Assembly: GCF_029027405.1 (NCBI RefSeq)
Contig: NZ_CP093396.1
Coordinates: 1,364,001 to 1,428,000, forward strand
Length of the DNA stretch: 64,000 nt
Direction: 5' to 3'
Source: Sulfurimonas sp.
GTDB taxonomy: Bacteria; Campylobacterota; Campylobacteria; Campylobacterales; Sulfurimonadaceae
The position numbers were made by a program, and so were the translations under genes. The stretch's first letter is position 1, and every line of letters starts with the position of its first letter. Shown piece by piece: positions 17,240-26,698 of this stretch. The notes beneath the pieces were generated by a model that searched no databases, was not told where the DNA came from, and saw only the letters and a list, made by a program, of their open reading frames with translations.

Positions 17240-18723
17240 TCTCTTTTTCCATTATAATATTTATCTAAAAAGTAACACTTACCAATAGGCAACCACTTAG
17301 GAATAGTATAAAATCTTTTCTTTTGAAGCTCTAGATGCTCTTTTTTATAACTAGCATAGTCAAATCCACTACACTTTGCCATGTGAAATTTTGCACCCTT
17401 TATATCAAACTCTTCGATAGATACTTTTGCACAAACTCCACTTAACTCATGTTCTTCTATCCCATGATTATCAAAGAGATAAATATCTTTTGTCTCTAGA
17501 CTTCGAACATCAAGTAGTTTGTCATCCATACGACCAAATTTAGAGTCGTTAAAAAGCATTTTTATATCTCGATTACAACTATATGAGAGCATAGAAGCTG
17601 TTGTGTAACCTAAAGTGAAAAATTCTTCATCAGAGTATTGCTCAAACTTTTCACAAAGTAGCTCAGGCGAAGTAGCGTAGATAATATCTGAGTAATATTT
17701 TTGCTCTTTTAGTAAAGAAGTTGGAATACTTAAAGCTATAAATAAAATAGCAATATGAACAAAAGTGAAAATATAGTTGTACTTAAATAGTTTTTTAAGA
17801 TAAACATCATCAAGAAAACTAAAGAGTAAAAATAGATAAGGAACAAAAAGAATAAACCAGTGAATACCAAGCTCGTTTTTAAGTGCAACCATAAAAAATA
17901 CTATAAATATAAGGATTAAAATAGATGCTATTAGCTTCATCAAATCGTTGTTTTTAAAGTTCTTTCTGCTTTTATAAAGAAAGTAAAATCCCCAAGGAGT
18001 TACTAAATATGTTAGATTCAAAAAGAAGTTACCAAGAGTTTCTAAGTTGTATTCACTTTGCGTTCTCGCAAAGAAGTTAAACATGATGTTATTCCAGCAA
18101 CTGTTATAGTTAAAGTATAGGTTTTGGGCTATTGCTAAAAGAACTATAACAGAGATGATTAGAACATTTTTTATGGCTTTAGTTTTATACTTTATAAAAA
18201 CAAAAATCAGTAAAGATATAAGTAAAAAAGCAGCAAAATATTTACTTAAAAATGCGAAACCTAAAAATAGACCTGAGAGGAGGGCATAGAGTATTTTTTT
18301 TTCTTTTTCAAAAGAATAAAGCAGAAAAAAGACTCCAAGTGTACCAAAAAGCAAAAGTGCTACATCGTTTGTAAATAGAGAGATTAAAATATCAACAGGA
18401 GATGCTAAAAAGAGCAAACCAATATAAAAAGCTCTTTTTTGCTCCATATATAACTCTGCGATTTTATAAATTAGATAGGTAACTATAAAGGTAGTAACAA
18501 CAGAAAAAAGTCTATAAAAAATATAGTTATCACTAACAAAACTCATAAGATAAATAAGCCAACCAACCATCGGAGGATGGTCGTAGTAACCCATGCTAAG
18601 TGTGTTTCCCCACTTTATAAAGTAAGCTTCATCCCCAGTTAATGGAACTAAAGAAAGTAAAATGATTTTAAATATAAATATAAGAAAAACAATTTTAATC
18701 TCTTTGGAATAGAGTTTTGTCAT
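17236..18723 (-). CDS. GT39-type glycosyltransferase, copy 2
   Basis: 495 residues. Same plan as the other two: TGDEAYF in the first loop, YYDHPPMVGW, then many membrane segments and a C-terminal soluble domain containing several cysteines. It sits directly after the DprE2-like gene (4 nt gap), which makes it the best candidate user of the prenyl-phosphate sugar made by this cluster. Donor and acceptor are not shown by the sequence. Confidence 0.87.
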   Translation of the reverse strand: MTKLYSKEIKIVFLIFIFKIILLSLVPLTGDEAYFIKWGNTLSMGYYDHPPMVGWLIYLMSFVSDNYIFYRLFSVVTTFIVTYLIYKIAELYMEQKRAFYIGLLFLASPVDILISLFTNDVALLLFGTLGVFFLLYSFEKEKKILYALLSGLFLGFAFLSKYFAAFLLISLLIFVFIKYKTKAIKNVLIISVIVLLAIAQNLYFNYNSCWNNIMFNFFARTQSEYNLETLGNFFLNLTYLVTPWGFYFLYKSRKNFKNNDLMKLIASILILIFIVFFMVALKNELGIHWFILFVPYLFLLFSFLDDVYLKKLFKYNYIFTFVHIAILFIALSIPTSLLKEQKYYSDIIYATSPELLCEKFEQYSDEEFFTLGYTTASMLSYSCNRDIKMLFNDSKFGRMDDKLLDVRSLETKDIYLFDNHGIEEHELSGVCAKVSIEEFDIKGAKFHMAKCSGFDYASYKKEHLELQKKRFYTIPKWLPIGKCYFLDKYYNGKRD

Positions 18724-18727
18724 TAAA

Positions 18728-19459
18728 TTAGATGCTCATTTTTTTAAATATAAACTCTGGAATATGTTTTATAATAAGCATAATATATCGCCACATCCAT
18801 TTTGTGTAAAGTGTATTTTTCCCACTTTGTTGAGCTGAAAAAATATCATCAGCTACTTCTTGTGGTTGTGCTGTTAGTTTTTCTGGTAGGTCTAAGCCTT
18901 CTGTCATTTTAGTTGCTACAAATCCAGGCTTAACTGTTAATACTGACACACCACTCTCATGAAGTCTGTTTCTCATTCCATTTAAGTAAGTGCTAAAAGC
19001 AGCTTTTGCACTTCCGTAGATATAGTTTGTTTTTCTTCCTCTATCGCCTGCAACAGAACTAACACCAACTATAAAACCGCGTCTTTGTTTTTCAAAATCA
19101 TTGGCTACTATATTTAAAAAACTAACTGCTCCGGTATAGTTTACATTGATAGTATTTAACGATTTGCTCCAATCTTCTTGAGCTTCATCTTGATCTGCCA
19201 TAAACCCAGCTACATAAATAACGCCAAGTGGTTTTTCTTCCAAATTTTCATAGATTTTTTCATGTGTTTTATACTTAGTTACATCAAGGTCAACAAGTTT
19301 TACTTCTACGCCTGAGCGAACCTTTATATCTGTTGCTAATTCTTCTAATTCACTGGCATCTCTTGCACTTAGGTATAAATCGTAACCATTTTTTGCATAA
19401 ACTCTTGCTACTTCTTTTGCTATATCACTCTTTGCACCAACTATAAAAACATAACTCAT
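18728..19459 (-). CDS. short-chain dehydrogenase, DprE2-like
   Basis: 243 residues. Rossmann start VGAKSDIAKE, then catalytic Ser in VSSVAGDRGRKTNY and the Y-x3-K pair YGSAK, with VKPGFVATKM after it. The SSVAG...R...N..YGS.KA pattern is that of DprE2, which reduces the 2-keto prenyl-phosphoryl pentose to the arabinose form. The 4-nt overlap with the DprE1-like gene supports a paired oxidation-reduction, that is, epimerisation at C2. A general SDR role cannot be excluded. Confidence 0.85.
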   Translation of the reverse strand: MSYVFIVGAKSDIAKEVARVYAKNGYDLYLSARDASELEELATDIKVRSGVEVKLVDLDVTKYKTHEKIYENLEEKPLGVIYVAGFMADQDEAQEDWSKSLNTINVNYTGAVSFLNIVANDFEKQRRGFIVGVSSVAGDRGRKTNYIYGSAKAAFSTYLNGMRNRLHESGVSVLTVKPGFVATKMTEGLDLPEKLTAQPQEVADDIFSAQQSGKNTLYTKWMWRYIMLIIKHIPEFIFKKMSI

Positions 19460-20748
19460 AATCCCAACCTTTTACTTTGCACAGAGTTGAACTTTTCATC
19501 CATCTTATGCTTTTTTCTTAAACTTCTAAATATTTCTATATCTTTATATCCTGCTTCAAAAGTATCTTTTGAAACTCTTACATCTTTTGTTAGATAGATG
19601 CGACCTTCATATTTTAAAACGATTTTATCTAGAGCATCTAGGAGTTCAAAAAGCCCCTTTTCTATCTTAAAATCAAGTGCTAAAGAGTAACCTTCTCTTG
19701 GAAATGATAAGTAATTTTTATTTGCTTTGCCGTAGAGTTTTAAAACTGCTAAAAACGAGCCTTTTCCACTATCTGATATGGTTTGTAAAATCTCTTTAAG
19801 TCCATCATAGCTTTTCTCTTTTGGAAGAATAAATTGATACTGAGTAAAACCATTTTTACCGTAAATTCTATTCCAATTTTTTATGCTGTCAAGCGGATAA
19901 AAAAATGAGTCAATTCCAACTTTTTGTTTTGATACACCATTTGGTGCTTTGTTGTAGTAAAGCCAGTTAAAAGCTCTTACACTTAAGTTGTTTAATGCAA
20001 ATGATGGAAAGTTAAATGGGATGTTTAATCTATTTTTTTCTTTATATTTTAGTTTGCCATCATCACAAAAATCACCAACCATAAGTAAACATTTACCTAT
20101 ATTCTCTCCACTTGCAAGACAGTCTATCCAAGCAACAGAATAAGGAAGCTCTTTGTACTCTTCAAAAGCTTCAAAAGTTTTTTTTAGGTTTTTTGTTTTT
20201 ATGGTCGTTTGGTTTATAAACTGTGAAGAAACTTTTTTTAAAGAAATCTTTGCTTCAAGTATAAGACCTGTTAATCCCATACCTCCACAAGTTGCTAAAA
20301 AAAGTTCATCTCCTTTTTTACAGTTTTTTATCTCTCCACTAGGAAGTTGAAGTTTAAACTCTTCTACACACTCGCTAAAACAACCCTCAACATGATGATT
20401 TTTACCGTGAACATCAGATGCTATGGCTCCACCAATAGTTATAAGTTTAGTTCCTGGGGTAACTTTTAAAAACCAACCACGAGGTAGATAACTCTGTATG
20501 ATTTCACTTAAAAGAACTCCACTTTGAATATGTAAAATACCTTTTTTATCATCAAAACCTAAGAAGTTGTTATAAGGTTTTGCGTAGATTATGTTTTTAC
20601 TTAATGCGCTGTCACCATAACTTCTACCATTTCCGTAAGGTATGATTTCTTCATTTGCACCTATGAAGTCTTGAACTTGTGCTGGAGTTTTTAAAGTGAT
20701 TTTATTATTGTCTATTTGTGGGTACATTCCCCAAGAGTTTAAACTCAT
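19456..20748 (-). CDS. FAD-dependent oxidase, DprE1-like (prenylphosphoryl-ribose 2-epimerase, oxidising subunit)
   Basis: 430 residues, close to DprE1 length. FAD-binding PCMH domain with GNGRSYGDSA and GGAIASDVHGKNHHVEG, very like the mycobacterial GGAIACDIHGKNHH. The later blocks FYPLDSIKNWNRIYG and TQYQFILP, and the C-terminal LTKDVRVS and QSKRLGL, also fit DprE1 rather than a generic FAD oxidase. Known role of the family: oxidation of decaprenyl-phosphoryl-ribose at C2. It is 1 nt from gtrA and overlaps the DprE2-like gene. Confidence 0.87.
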   Translation of the reverse strand: MSLNSWGMYPQIDNNKITLKTPAQVQDFIGANEEIIPYGNGRSYGDSALSKNIIYAKPYNNFLGFDDKKGILHIQSGVLLSEIIQSYLPRGWFLKVTPGTKLITIGGAIASDVHGKNHHVEGCFSECVEEFKLQLPSGEIKNCKKGDELFLATCGGMGLTGLILEAKISLKKVSSQFINQTTIKTKNLKKTFEAFEEYKELPYSVAWIDCLASGENIGKCLLMVGDFCDDGKLKYKEKNRLNIPFNFPSFALNNLSVRAFNWLYYNKAPNGVSKQKVGIDSFFYPLDSIKNWNRIYGKNGFTQYQFILPKEKSYDGLKEILQTISDSGKGSFLAVLKLYGKANKNYLSFPREGYSLALDFKIEKGLFELLDALDKIVLKYEGRIYLTKDVRVSKDTFEAGYKDIEIFRSLRKKHKMDEKFNSVQSKRLGL

Positions 20749-20749
20749 G

Positions 20750-21139
20750 CTAATCCTTGAAAACGAATTTTTTATCTAAAAAGTATTTTACAGCGTAACC
20801 TATACTTAAACCTACAACTGCACCGATGTATTTTGCATTTTGATTATCAAAGAAAAAGTCAAAACCAATCTCAAAACCCCAAAATATGATAGTCGTAAAA
20901 ACACTCATAAGGGTATAAAGTAAAAACTTTTTACTTTCATCTTTTTTGCTTTTTGTAGTATGAAAAAAGATATATTTTTTATCTAAAACATACTTTAAAA
21001 CTAAACCACTTATAGTTCCAATAAACATAGCTATATAAAGTGAAAATGAACCGCTATAAATCAAAAAACTTAAATATTGAAAAAAGAGGTTAATTATGGT
21101 TGAGATTATAGCAAAAACTATATAACGAAAAGCAATCAT
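20750..21139 (-). CDS. GtrA-family small membrane protein
   Basis: 129 residues, four membrane segments, with the internal repeat of KYxLDKKxxF (KYVLDKKYIF near 50, KYFLDKKFVF at the end) typical of GtrA. Family members are thought to help move or present prenyl-linked sugars; in mycobacteria a GtrA protein (Rv3789) lies beside dprE1/dprE2. It overlaps the UbiA-type gene by 4 nt. Confidence 0.9.
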   Translation of the reverse strand: MIAFRYIVFAIISTIINLFFQYLSFLIYSGSFSLYIAMFIGTISGLVLKYVLDKKYIFFHTTKSKKDESKKFLLYTLMSVFTTIIFWGFEIGFDFFFDNQNAKYIGAVVGLSIGYAVKYFLDKKFVFKD

Positions 21140-21999
21140 GCGAAAGAGATTACCCCTATAAAACTAGCTATCCAAAGAACGATTGTGATTTGTAAAAATC
21201 TATCTTTTAGGACTATTTTAGTTGGACTTCCGCTTTGTTCTTCCACGAAAGTTATTTGCATATATCTAAAGATACCAAGGACAACAAAAAAGGTTGTTAA
21301 GTATAGGTTATGAGTATTTAAACGCTCTAAAACTTCAGGAGAAACTGTGTACTGAAGGTAGCTGACTATAACAACTCCAGCCATTAAAACCATAGATGCA
21401 TTTACAAACTCTAAGTTATATCCATCTATATTTTTTCTCGTTTCTTTTCCTGCAATGGATAGAAGTACATCATCTCTTCTTTTTGCAAGTGACAAAAATA
21501 TTGCAAGTAAAAAAGTTATGATGATTATCCACATAGAAAGTGGTGTGTCTGTTACTAAAGCACCAGCAAAAAGTCTTAAAACAAAACCAGTTGAGATAAT
21601 GAAAATATCTACAATAGCGATATGTTTGAGTTTAAATGAGTATAGAACATTTAATGTAAAATAAAGAACTAAAACTGCAAAAAGTTTTAAATCAAAAATA
21701 AAAGAGAATAAAAAAGCTATTCCAGATAGAGATACTATAAGTTTTTGTGCAGTTGCTTTATTTACCGCACCGCTAGCGAGTGGACGATTTTTTTTACTTG
21801 GATGTTTTTTGTCTTCTTCTATATCCATTAAATCATTTAAAACATAGATGCTACTTGCAACAAGACAAAATAGTACAAATGCTATTACGGTTGAGAACAA
21901 ACTCCCCACACTAAAGTGAAAACTAAAAAGAAGAGGAGCAAATATAAAAAGATTTTTTATATACTGATGTGGTCTTAAAAGAGTGATAATATGTTTCAT
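21136..21999 (-). CDS. UbiA-family prenyltransferase, likely phosphoribosyl-prenyl-phosphate synthase
   Basis: 287 residues, about eight or nine membrane segments. The N-terminus LRPHQYIKNLFIFAPLLFS and the first acidic motif NDLMDIEEDKKHPSKKNRPLASG match the subfamily of mycobacterial Rv3806c, which moves 5-phosphoribose from PRPP to decaprenyl phosphate. This differs from the motifs of UbiA proteins for quinones. It is the probable first step of the sugar-lipid pathway in this cluster. The gene starts 12 nt after the GT39 copy 3 stop. Confidence 0.85.
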   Translation of the reverse strand: MKHIITLLRPHQYIKNLFIFAPLLFSFHFSVGSLFSTVIAFVLFCLVASSIYVLNDLMDIEEDKKHPSKKNRPLASGAVNKATAQKLIVSLSGIAFLFSFIFDLKLFAVLVLYFTLNVLYSFKLKHIAIVDIFIISTGFVLRLFAGALVTDTPLSMWIIIITFLLAIFLSLAKRRDDVLLSIAGKETRKNIDGYNLEFVNASMVLMAGVVIVSYLQYTVSPEVLERLNTHNLYLTTFFVVLGIFRYMQITFVEEQSGSPTKIVLKDRFLQITIVLWIASFIGVISFA

Positions 22000-22011
22000 T
22001 TTTTAATTATA

Positions 22012-23409
22012 TCATTTAATTGGGTTTTTGACACGGTAAATATAGAATGTTTTAGTTGAGTTTATGCCTCTTTTAAAAGCCACACTATCTACTAACTTCA
22101 CCTCTTTATATAAGTTTTTAAGTTGACTTTCTACGGGGTCTTGTGTTAAAACTAGTCCATCTTTAAGATAATCTTTTTTTCTCCACATATCGTACTGAGA
22201 AAATCTTGAACGAAGTGCTAGGTCGGTGTCAGGGTGATTTTTAAGGTAGTACTTTAGATAAGCAGCGATTGTTAAATGATCACCATAAAAAGAATCACCA
22301 TCTTTTGCATAAGTTTGCACTAGATGCACGGCTTCTCTATTTCCATACATTCTGTCTTGAACTATTTCTAAGAAAAACATAAATCCAATACGACCGATTA
22401 TACTAAAAGTAATGGCAATTATAAGACCAACTTTATAAGCTTTTTTAAACTCATACTTGGAAATGATATATGAGAGGAGAATCACACCGCCAATATACAT
22501 AGGAGCAGCGTAGTTTAGACCCATACTTTTAAACAGACTTTTGTACATAAAAAAGCCTAAAATAACTACTATGCTAAGAGAAAGAAAAAAGAGTTTATTA
22601 TCTTTGTAATAAAGTTTGTCTTTGACTAAGTAAAAGAAAAGAAGTCCTGCAAAAACAGGAGAAAATATACCAAATTGTCCTGCTAAAAAACCAAACATAT
22701 CAGGAATATTTAGCGTAAAATCATCAGTAGAACCATGATCCATTTGAAAACCAAAACTTATCCAATCATTTTGATAGTTCCACCAAAGCATAGGTGAAAC
22801 AACTAAAAAAGCTATGATTATGGCTAAGTAAAAACGAGGATTTAAAAATATATCTCGTCTTTTAAAAATTAAGAAAATAAGAAGAGTAAAAACAAATAAA
22901 ATAGCTGTATATTTACTCAGCATCATAAGTCCAAGCATGATTCCAGTTAAAATATAATCTTTTGTTTTACCATAAAAAATAGCCTTGTATGAGTAGTACA
23001 TACTAAGTGTCCAAAATAAAATAATAGGCGAATCAGTTGTAGTCATGATGTAGCCAGCATGAACTAAAATAACACTTGAAAAAATTATGATGGCATTTAA
23101 AGCAATTTTTTCATCAAACATTTCTGCTGAGAGTTTAAAAATATACACAGCTGCGATGCTAAAAGAAAATACATTTACAAGTCTTACTCCCCACTCAGCC
23201 TCAGAAATAAAATTTGTTAAATATATAAGATAGGCAATCATTGGTGGATGATCGTAGTAGCCAGTTTGTAAGTGATGACTCCACATCCAATAGTAAGCTT
23301 CATCTCCATGAAGAGGTGAAAAAGCATTGTAGATTGTGCTAAAAATTGCTAGTAAAAGTATAATTGTATAAGCACTTTTTTTAGGTGTATTATGTAGTAG
23401 TTCAAGCAT
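22012..23409 (-). CDS. GT39-type glycosyltransferase, copy 3
   Basis: 465 residues. HGDEAYYW and YYDHPPMIAYL in the first periplasmic loop, about eleven membrane segments, short C-terminal domain. It is the first gene of the leftward glycan run, so its upstream region probably carries the operon promoter. Similar to copies 1 and 2 in the same first-loop signature, though the three differ elsewhere, so they are old paralogues rather than recent duplicates. Confidence 0.87.
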   Translation of the reverse strand: MLELLHNTPKKSAYTIILLLAIFSTIYNAFSPLHGDEAYYWMWSHHLQTGYYDHPPMIAYLIYLTNFISEAEWGVRLVNVFSFSIAAVYIFKLSAEMFDEKIALNAIIIFSSVILVHAGYIMTTTDSPIILFWTLSMYYSYKAIFYGKTKDYILTGIMLGLMMLSKYTAILFVFTLLIFLIFKRRDIFLNPRFYLAIIIAFLVVSPMLWWNYQNDWISFGFQMDHGSTDDFTLNIPDMFGFLAGQFGIFSPVFAGLLFFYLVKDKLYYKDNKLFFLSLSIVVILGFFMYKSLFKSMGLNYAAPMYIGGVILLSYIISKYEFKKAYKVGLIIAITFSIIGRIGFMFFLEIVQDRMYGNREAVHLVQTYAKDGDSFYGDHLTIAAYLKYYLKNHPDTDLALRSRFSQYDMWRKKDYLKDGLVLTQDPVESQLKNLYKEVKLVDSVAFKRGINSTKTFYIYRVKNPIK

Positions 23410-23483
23410 TAAAAATATATCCGTTAGAGTTTAGATTGTCTAATTGTACAGTTTTACTCATAATATATATTAAAACACTTAAA

Positions 23484-24227
23484 TTATGCAAGTTTCTTAG
23501 ATGAAACCAACAATATAATCGAACTTAGTAATGAACCTAAAAACACTATGGTATAACCTGTTGGTAAATCATAATAGTAAGATATGATAATTGCACTTAT
23601 ACTAAAAAACCATCCAAATGCAAAACTACTTAAAAGTGATTTGTTTAGTTTAAGTGAAGTCGATACTAGTGCTGGAGCTATAAGAAGTACAAAAACTACA
23701 AGTACCCCCGCTAGGGCTACAGATGAAGTAACAGTTAATGCCAACAAAGAAAAGAACATTAACTCTTTAAAAAATCCTGTCAGTTTTGGATAAACCTTCC
23801 AAATAATTAAAGCTATAAAAGTATAGATGCCAGCACTCTTTATTACATCATCGACAGGAGTGAAAAGTATATCGCTCGCAAGTAGTGACTTGAAATGTTC
23901 CATACCTTCTGCTGAATGAGAAAGAACCATCATGATTCCACTCGCACCCAAGACATAAAGAAGCCCAATAAAGGCTTCTAGTTTTATGTTTCTTTGAGAT
24001 GCAATAGCTATGATAAAAGCACTAAAAAGAGCAAAGATAAGAGTAAGAACATAGTAGTACTCAGAATGAAAATATCCAAGGCTTATGGCAGAACCAAGAG
24101 CAGCAAACTGCGCAATAGCTAGGTCTGTAAAGATGATTCCTTTTTTAAGGATTCTCATCCCAAACCACGAGTGCATCATAACAAGGATGATAACTAGCGC
24201 GATTGGAACTAAAAGAATATCTATCAT
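23484..24227 (-). CDS. znuB: zinc/metal ABC transporter permease, ZnuB-like
   Basis: 247 residues, about eight membrane segments, ABC-3 permease family, with GVLVVFVLLIAPALVS near residue 175. It overlaps the substrate-binding protein gene by 4 nt. An ATPase gene (znuC) is expected beside it but is not in the window; either another ABC ATPase serves it or znuC lies elsewhere. Confidence 0.88.
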   Translation of the reverse strand: MIDILLVPIALVIILVMMHSWFGMRILKKGIIFTDLAIAQFAALGSAISLGYFHSEYYYVLTLIFALFSAFIIAIASQRNIKLEAFIGLLYVLGASGIMMVLSHSAEGMEHFKSLLASDILFTPVDDVIKSAGIYTFIALIIWKVYPKLTGFFKELMFFSLLALTVTSSVALAGVLVVFVLLIAPALVSTSLKLNKSLLSSFAFGWFFSISAIIISYYYDLPTGYTIVFLGSLLSSIILLVSSKKLA

Positions 24228-25093
24228 TGCACTGCTCCTGTTAGGTAGTCAAAAAGAGATGTCAAATCCTTTATGCTTTCTAGCGCACCTATATCATGGG
24301 GCATTAGAACGATTTTTATACCTGTTTTTTCACGAATAAACTTAGCTGTTTTTGTAGAGTGATATACATCATGTAAGATGCAACAAGGCTTTTGCTCTTT
24401 AATGAGTTTTATAGTTTTTATAATGTGTCTTGATGATGGCGGAATTCCAGGTAGAGGCTCTATAGTACCTATATTTATAAGACCATAAGCCTTGTTAAAG
24501 TAAGCTAGATTGTTATGAAATTGTATAACTTTCATACCTTTTTTATTAGCCATTTTTTCTTGCCATACTTTCATCTTTTCTATCCAAGAAGTAGAAAACT
24601 TTTCATAGTTGTTTTTGTAAATATCAGCATGTTCACTATCTATAGAGATAAGAAACTTCTCGATACTTTTTGCTAAAATTAAAATATTGTGAGGGTCAAG
24701 ATGAAAATGTGGATTCCCGTCTGGATGCACATCTCCACCAGAACGGTCAACATGAATAGGTTTATGTAAAAGATGTAGGGAATGAGAAAGGTTTAAAAAA
24801 CTCTCTGAGCCAACATTTGTCTTTGGATTTCCTGCTCTACGAAGAAGTGGAGGCATCCAGCCAATCTCTAACTGACCTCCATTCATGATAAGAGCATCTG
24901 CATTTCTTACCTTAGATATAAGCGAAGGACGAGGAACCACAAAATGTGGATCCCAGTTTCCTTTTGCTAAAACAACAGTGTTTATATGCTCACCACCGAT
25001 ACTCTTTGTAATAGCACCAATGTAAGGATAACTAACAGCTATGTTCATGTGAGAAAATAGTGCTAGTGGTAAAAGTAGTAATAAAAATTTCAT
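24224..25093 (-). CDS. znuA: zinc ABC transporter substrate-binding protein, ZnuA-like
   Basis: 289 residues with a signal peptide (1-18). Cluster A-1 (TroA/ZnuA) fold. Probable metal-binding histidines lie at HFVVPRPS, in the His-rich stretch HPDGNPHFHLDPHN and in QFHNNLAYF; a final acidic/His region CCILHDVYH is present. Periplasmic capture of Zn2+ and delivery to ZnuB. It follows the outer-membrane barrel gene by 8 nt. Confidence 0.9.
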   Translation of the reverse strand: MKFLLLLLPLALFSHMNIAVSYPYIGAITKSIGGEHINTVVLAKGNWDPHFVVPRPSLISKVRNADALIMNGGQLEIGWMPPLLRRAGNPKTNVGSESFLNLSHSLHLLHKPIHVDRSGGDVHPDGNPHFHLDPHNILILAKSIEKFLISIDSEHADIYKNNYEKFSTSWIEKMKVWQEKMANKKGMKVIQFHNNLAYFNKAYGLINIGTIEPLPGIPPSSRHIIKTIKLIKEQKPCCILHDVYHSTKTAKFIREKTGIKIVLMPHDIGALESIKDLTSLFDYLTGAVQ

Positions 25094-25101
25094 CTTTTAT
25101 C

Positions 25102-26373
25102 CTAAAAACTATGAGCCCCATGAGCTCCAATTGATATATTTACTTGAAATATAATAGTATCTATATTTTGTTGTACATCTTGCCCTGCGACCTCTTTGTA
25201 AAGTGCATTATTTCGATTGTATTGAAGTCTAAAGCGTGCAAATTCACTTGTTGAATATTCTACCATAGCAGAGTATTTATCCATGTTTGTTGGCATATTC
25301 TTATTTACACCGTTAACTTCAACATCATTTTGATATATTGAATCATACCTTATGCCAGCTTTCCAGCTCTTGTCATGGGCATATACAAGCTGAGAGTAAA
25401 GACCTGCTTGCTTTTTTGTAAGATTTATACCATTTGGTTTAGCAGCATTATATTGCTTTCCATCCATATCACGCATCATCCACTCACTTTGCCATTTCAA
25501 AGAGCTATAAGAATCAAAATAGTGTTTAACAACTAAGTCAGCTCCATATATCTTAGAATCACCACTAAATGCATGAGCATTAGCATCATCAGTGTGGTCA
25601 AGTCTTGATTTTCCTTGTGCGTAAGACAAACCACCTAAGAAAGTAGTTTCTCCAACATCAAAAGATGTTTTAACATAACCTATAAAGAGTGATGGTGCAT
25701 CTGCTGCTTCAACTTCTGTACCACCTATCGCACTCAAATCTATCTCTCCATTTCCAAGCATTTGCTCATTGTCACCTTGAAGAATTTCTGCACCTATCAT
25801 AAGATAAGTGTCAGTTGGTGCTACCCACTGAAGCTGAACACCTTTTTCATTGATACCGTGCATCCCTAAAAATGACTCATAGACTAAAGGCATGTCTGCA
25901 AAGTCCCAAGAGTGGTGATGTTGCTCATTTAAGTAACCAAAGTTTGAGTTAAACTTTCCACCCTTTACTCTTGCTCCATATCCAAGAGCTGTACTTGTAA
26001 AATAAAGTTCCTCTATTTCTACACCATTTTCACTAAAGTGAAATACTCCATCCATAGTAAAGAAAGGATCCACAGAGCTAGATAGAACAAGCTCTGCATA
26101 GTTTAAGTTAAAACCATTTTTAGCATTGTAAGGTGAATGTGAGGCTGAACCGTGATCGTGTGAGCCAAGTAAACCATGTGCAACTCCTGGTAATTCAAGA
26201 GATTCTGTTTCATGGTCTTTAACACTTCTGTTTACATAAGAAACATCCATAACTAAAGAGATGTCAGGCATAAATTTAGACTGAGTAAAAGTTCTCTTTT
26301 CAACTGGAATCACATCGGTTCCACCAAAGGCTATAATCGCGCAGAATGCGCTTAGTAGTAATATTTTTTTCAT
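25102..26373 (-). CDS. His-rich outer-membrane beta-barrel protein, likely metal-related
   Basis: 423 residues: signal peptide (1-18), then alternating hydrophobic/hydrophilic strands typical of a porin, ending in a terminal aromatic (HGAHSF). Loops rich in histidine (LGSHDHGSASHS near 90, NEQHHHSW near 160) would suit metal binding at the surface. No TonB box or plug domain is evident. Its place directly before znuA and znuB suggests zinc passage across the outer membrane; that is inference from position. Confidence 0.7.
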   Translation of the reverse strand: MKKILLLSAFCAIIAFGGTDVIPVEKRTFTQSKFMPDISLVMDVSYVNRSVKDHETESLELPGVAHGLLGSHDHGSASHSPYNAKNGFNLNYAELVLSSSVDPFFTMDGVFHFSENGVEIEELYFTSTALGYGARVKGGKFNSNFGYLNEQHHHSWDFADMPLVYESFLGMHGINEKGVQLQWVAPTDTYLMIGAEILQGDNEQMLGNGEIDLSAIGGTEVEAADAPSLFIGYVKTSFDVGETTFLGGLSYAQGKSRLDHTDDANAHAFSGDSKIYGADLVVKHYFDSYSSLKWQSEWMMRDMDGKQYNAAKPNGINLTKKQAGLYSQLVYAHDKSWKAGIRYDSIYQNDVEVNGVNKNMPTNMDKYSAMVEYSTSEFARFRLQYNRNNALYKEVAGQDVQQNIDTIIFQVNISIGAHGAHSF

Positions 26374-26421
26374 AATTATCCTAATATTTTTTATATTTGT
26401 AATAGTTTTTTGTTTTATTGT

Positions 26422-26691
26422 TTAGGATACAAAAGGAGGGGCACGATTTTGGTAAGAGTGGTCTTTTCTGTGGAATTTGTGAACTAAGTTTGAAAGAATA
26501 ATGTTTTCAAATTTGAAAACTTCTACATTTTTAAAATTATTTACGATATTTGCAGATACTGAGTGGTCGTCTATTATACATATCTGACATGTTGAATTGT
26601 CAATATCCTCATGTATATGTTCTATCTCATGCATAGCTGTGGCAGTTGTAGCGATGATAAATAGTATAGATATCAGCAGTCTTAGTTTCAT
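26422..26691 (-). CDS. small exported CxxC/His protein (DUF2946-like)
   Basis: 89 residues from the ATG at 26691 (an in-frame ATG three codons earlier lies on top of the -10 box and is unlikely). Hydrophobic N-terminus (signal peptide, cut near TATAMHE), then HEIEHIHED, CQIC and a C-terminal RAPP, features shared with small metal-linked proteins of the DUF2946 type. It heads the zinc gene set and may bind or sense metal in the periplasm. Function unproven. Confidence 0.6.
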   Translation of the reverse strand: MKLRLLISILFIIATTATAMHEIEHIHEDIDNSTCQICIIDDHSVSANIVNNFKNVEVFKFENIILSNLVHKFHRKDHSYQNRAPPFVS

Positions 26692-26698
26692 AAATAAC

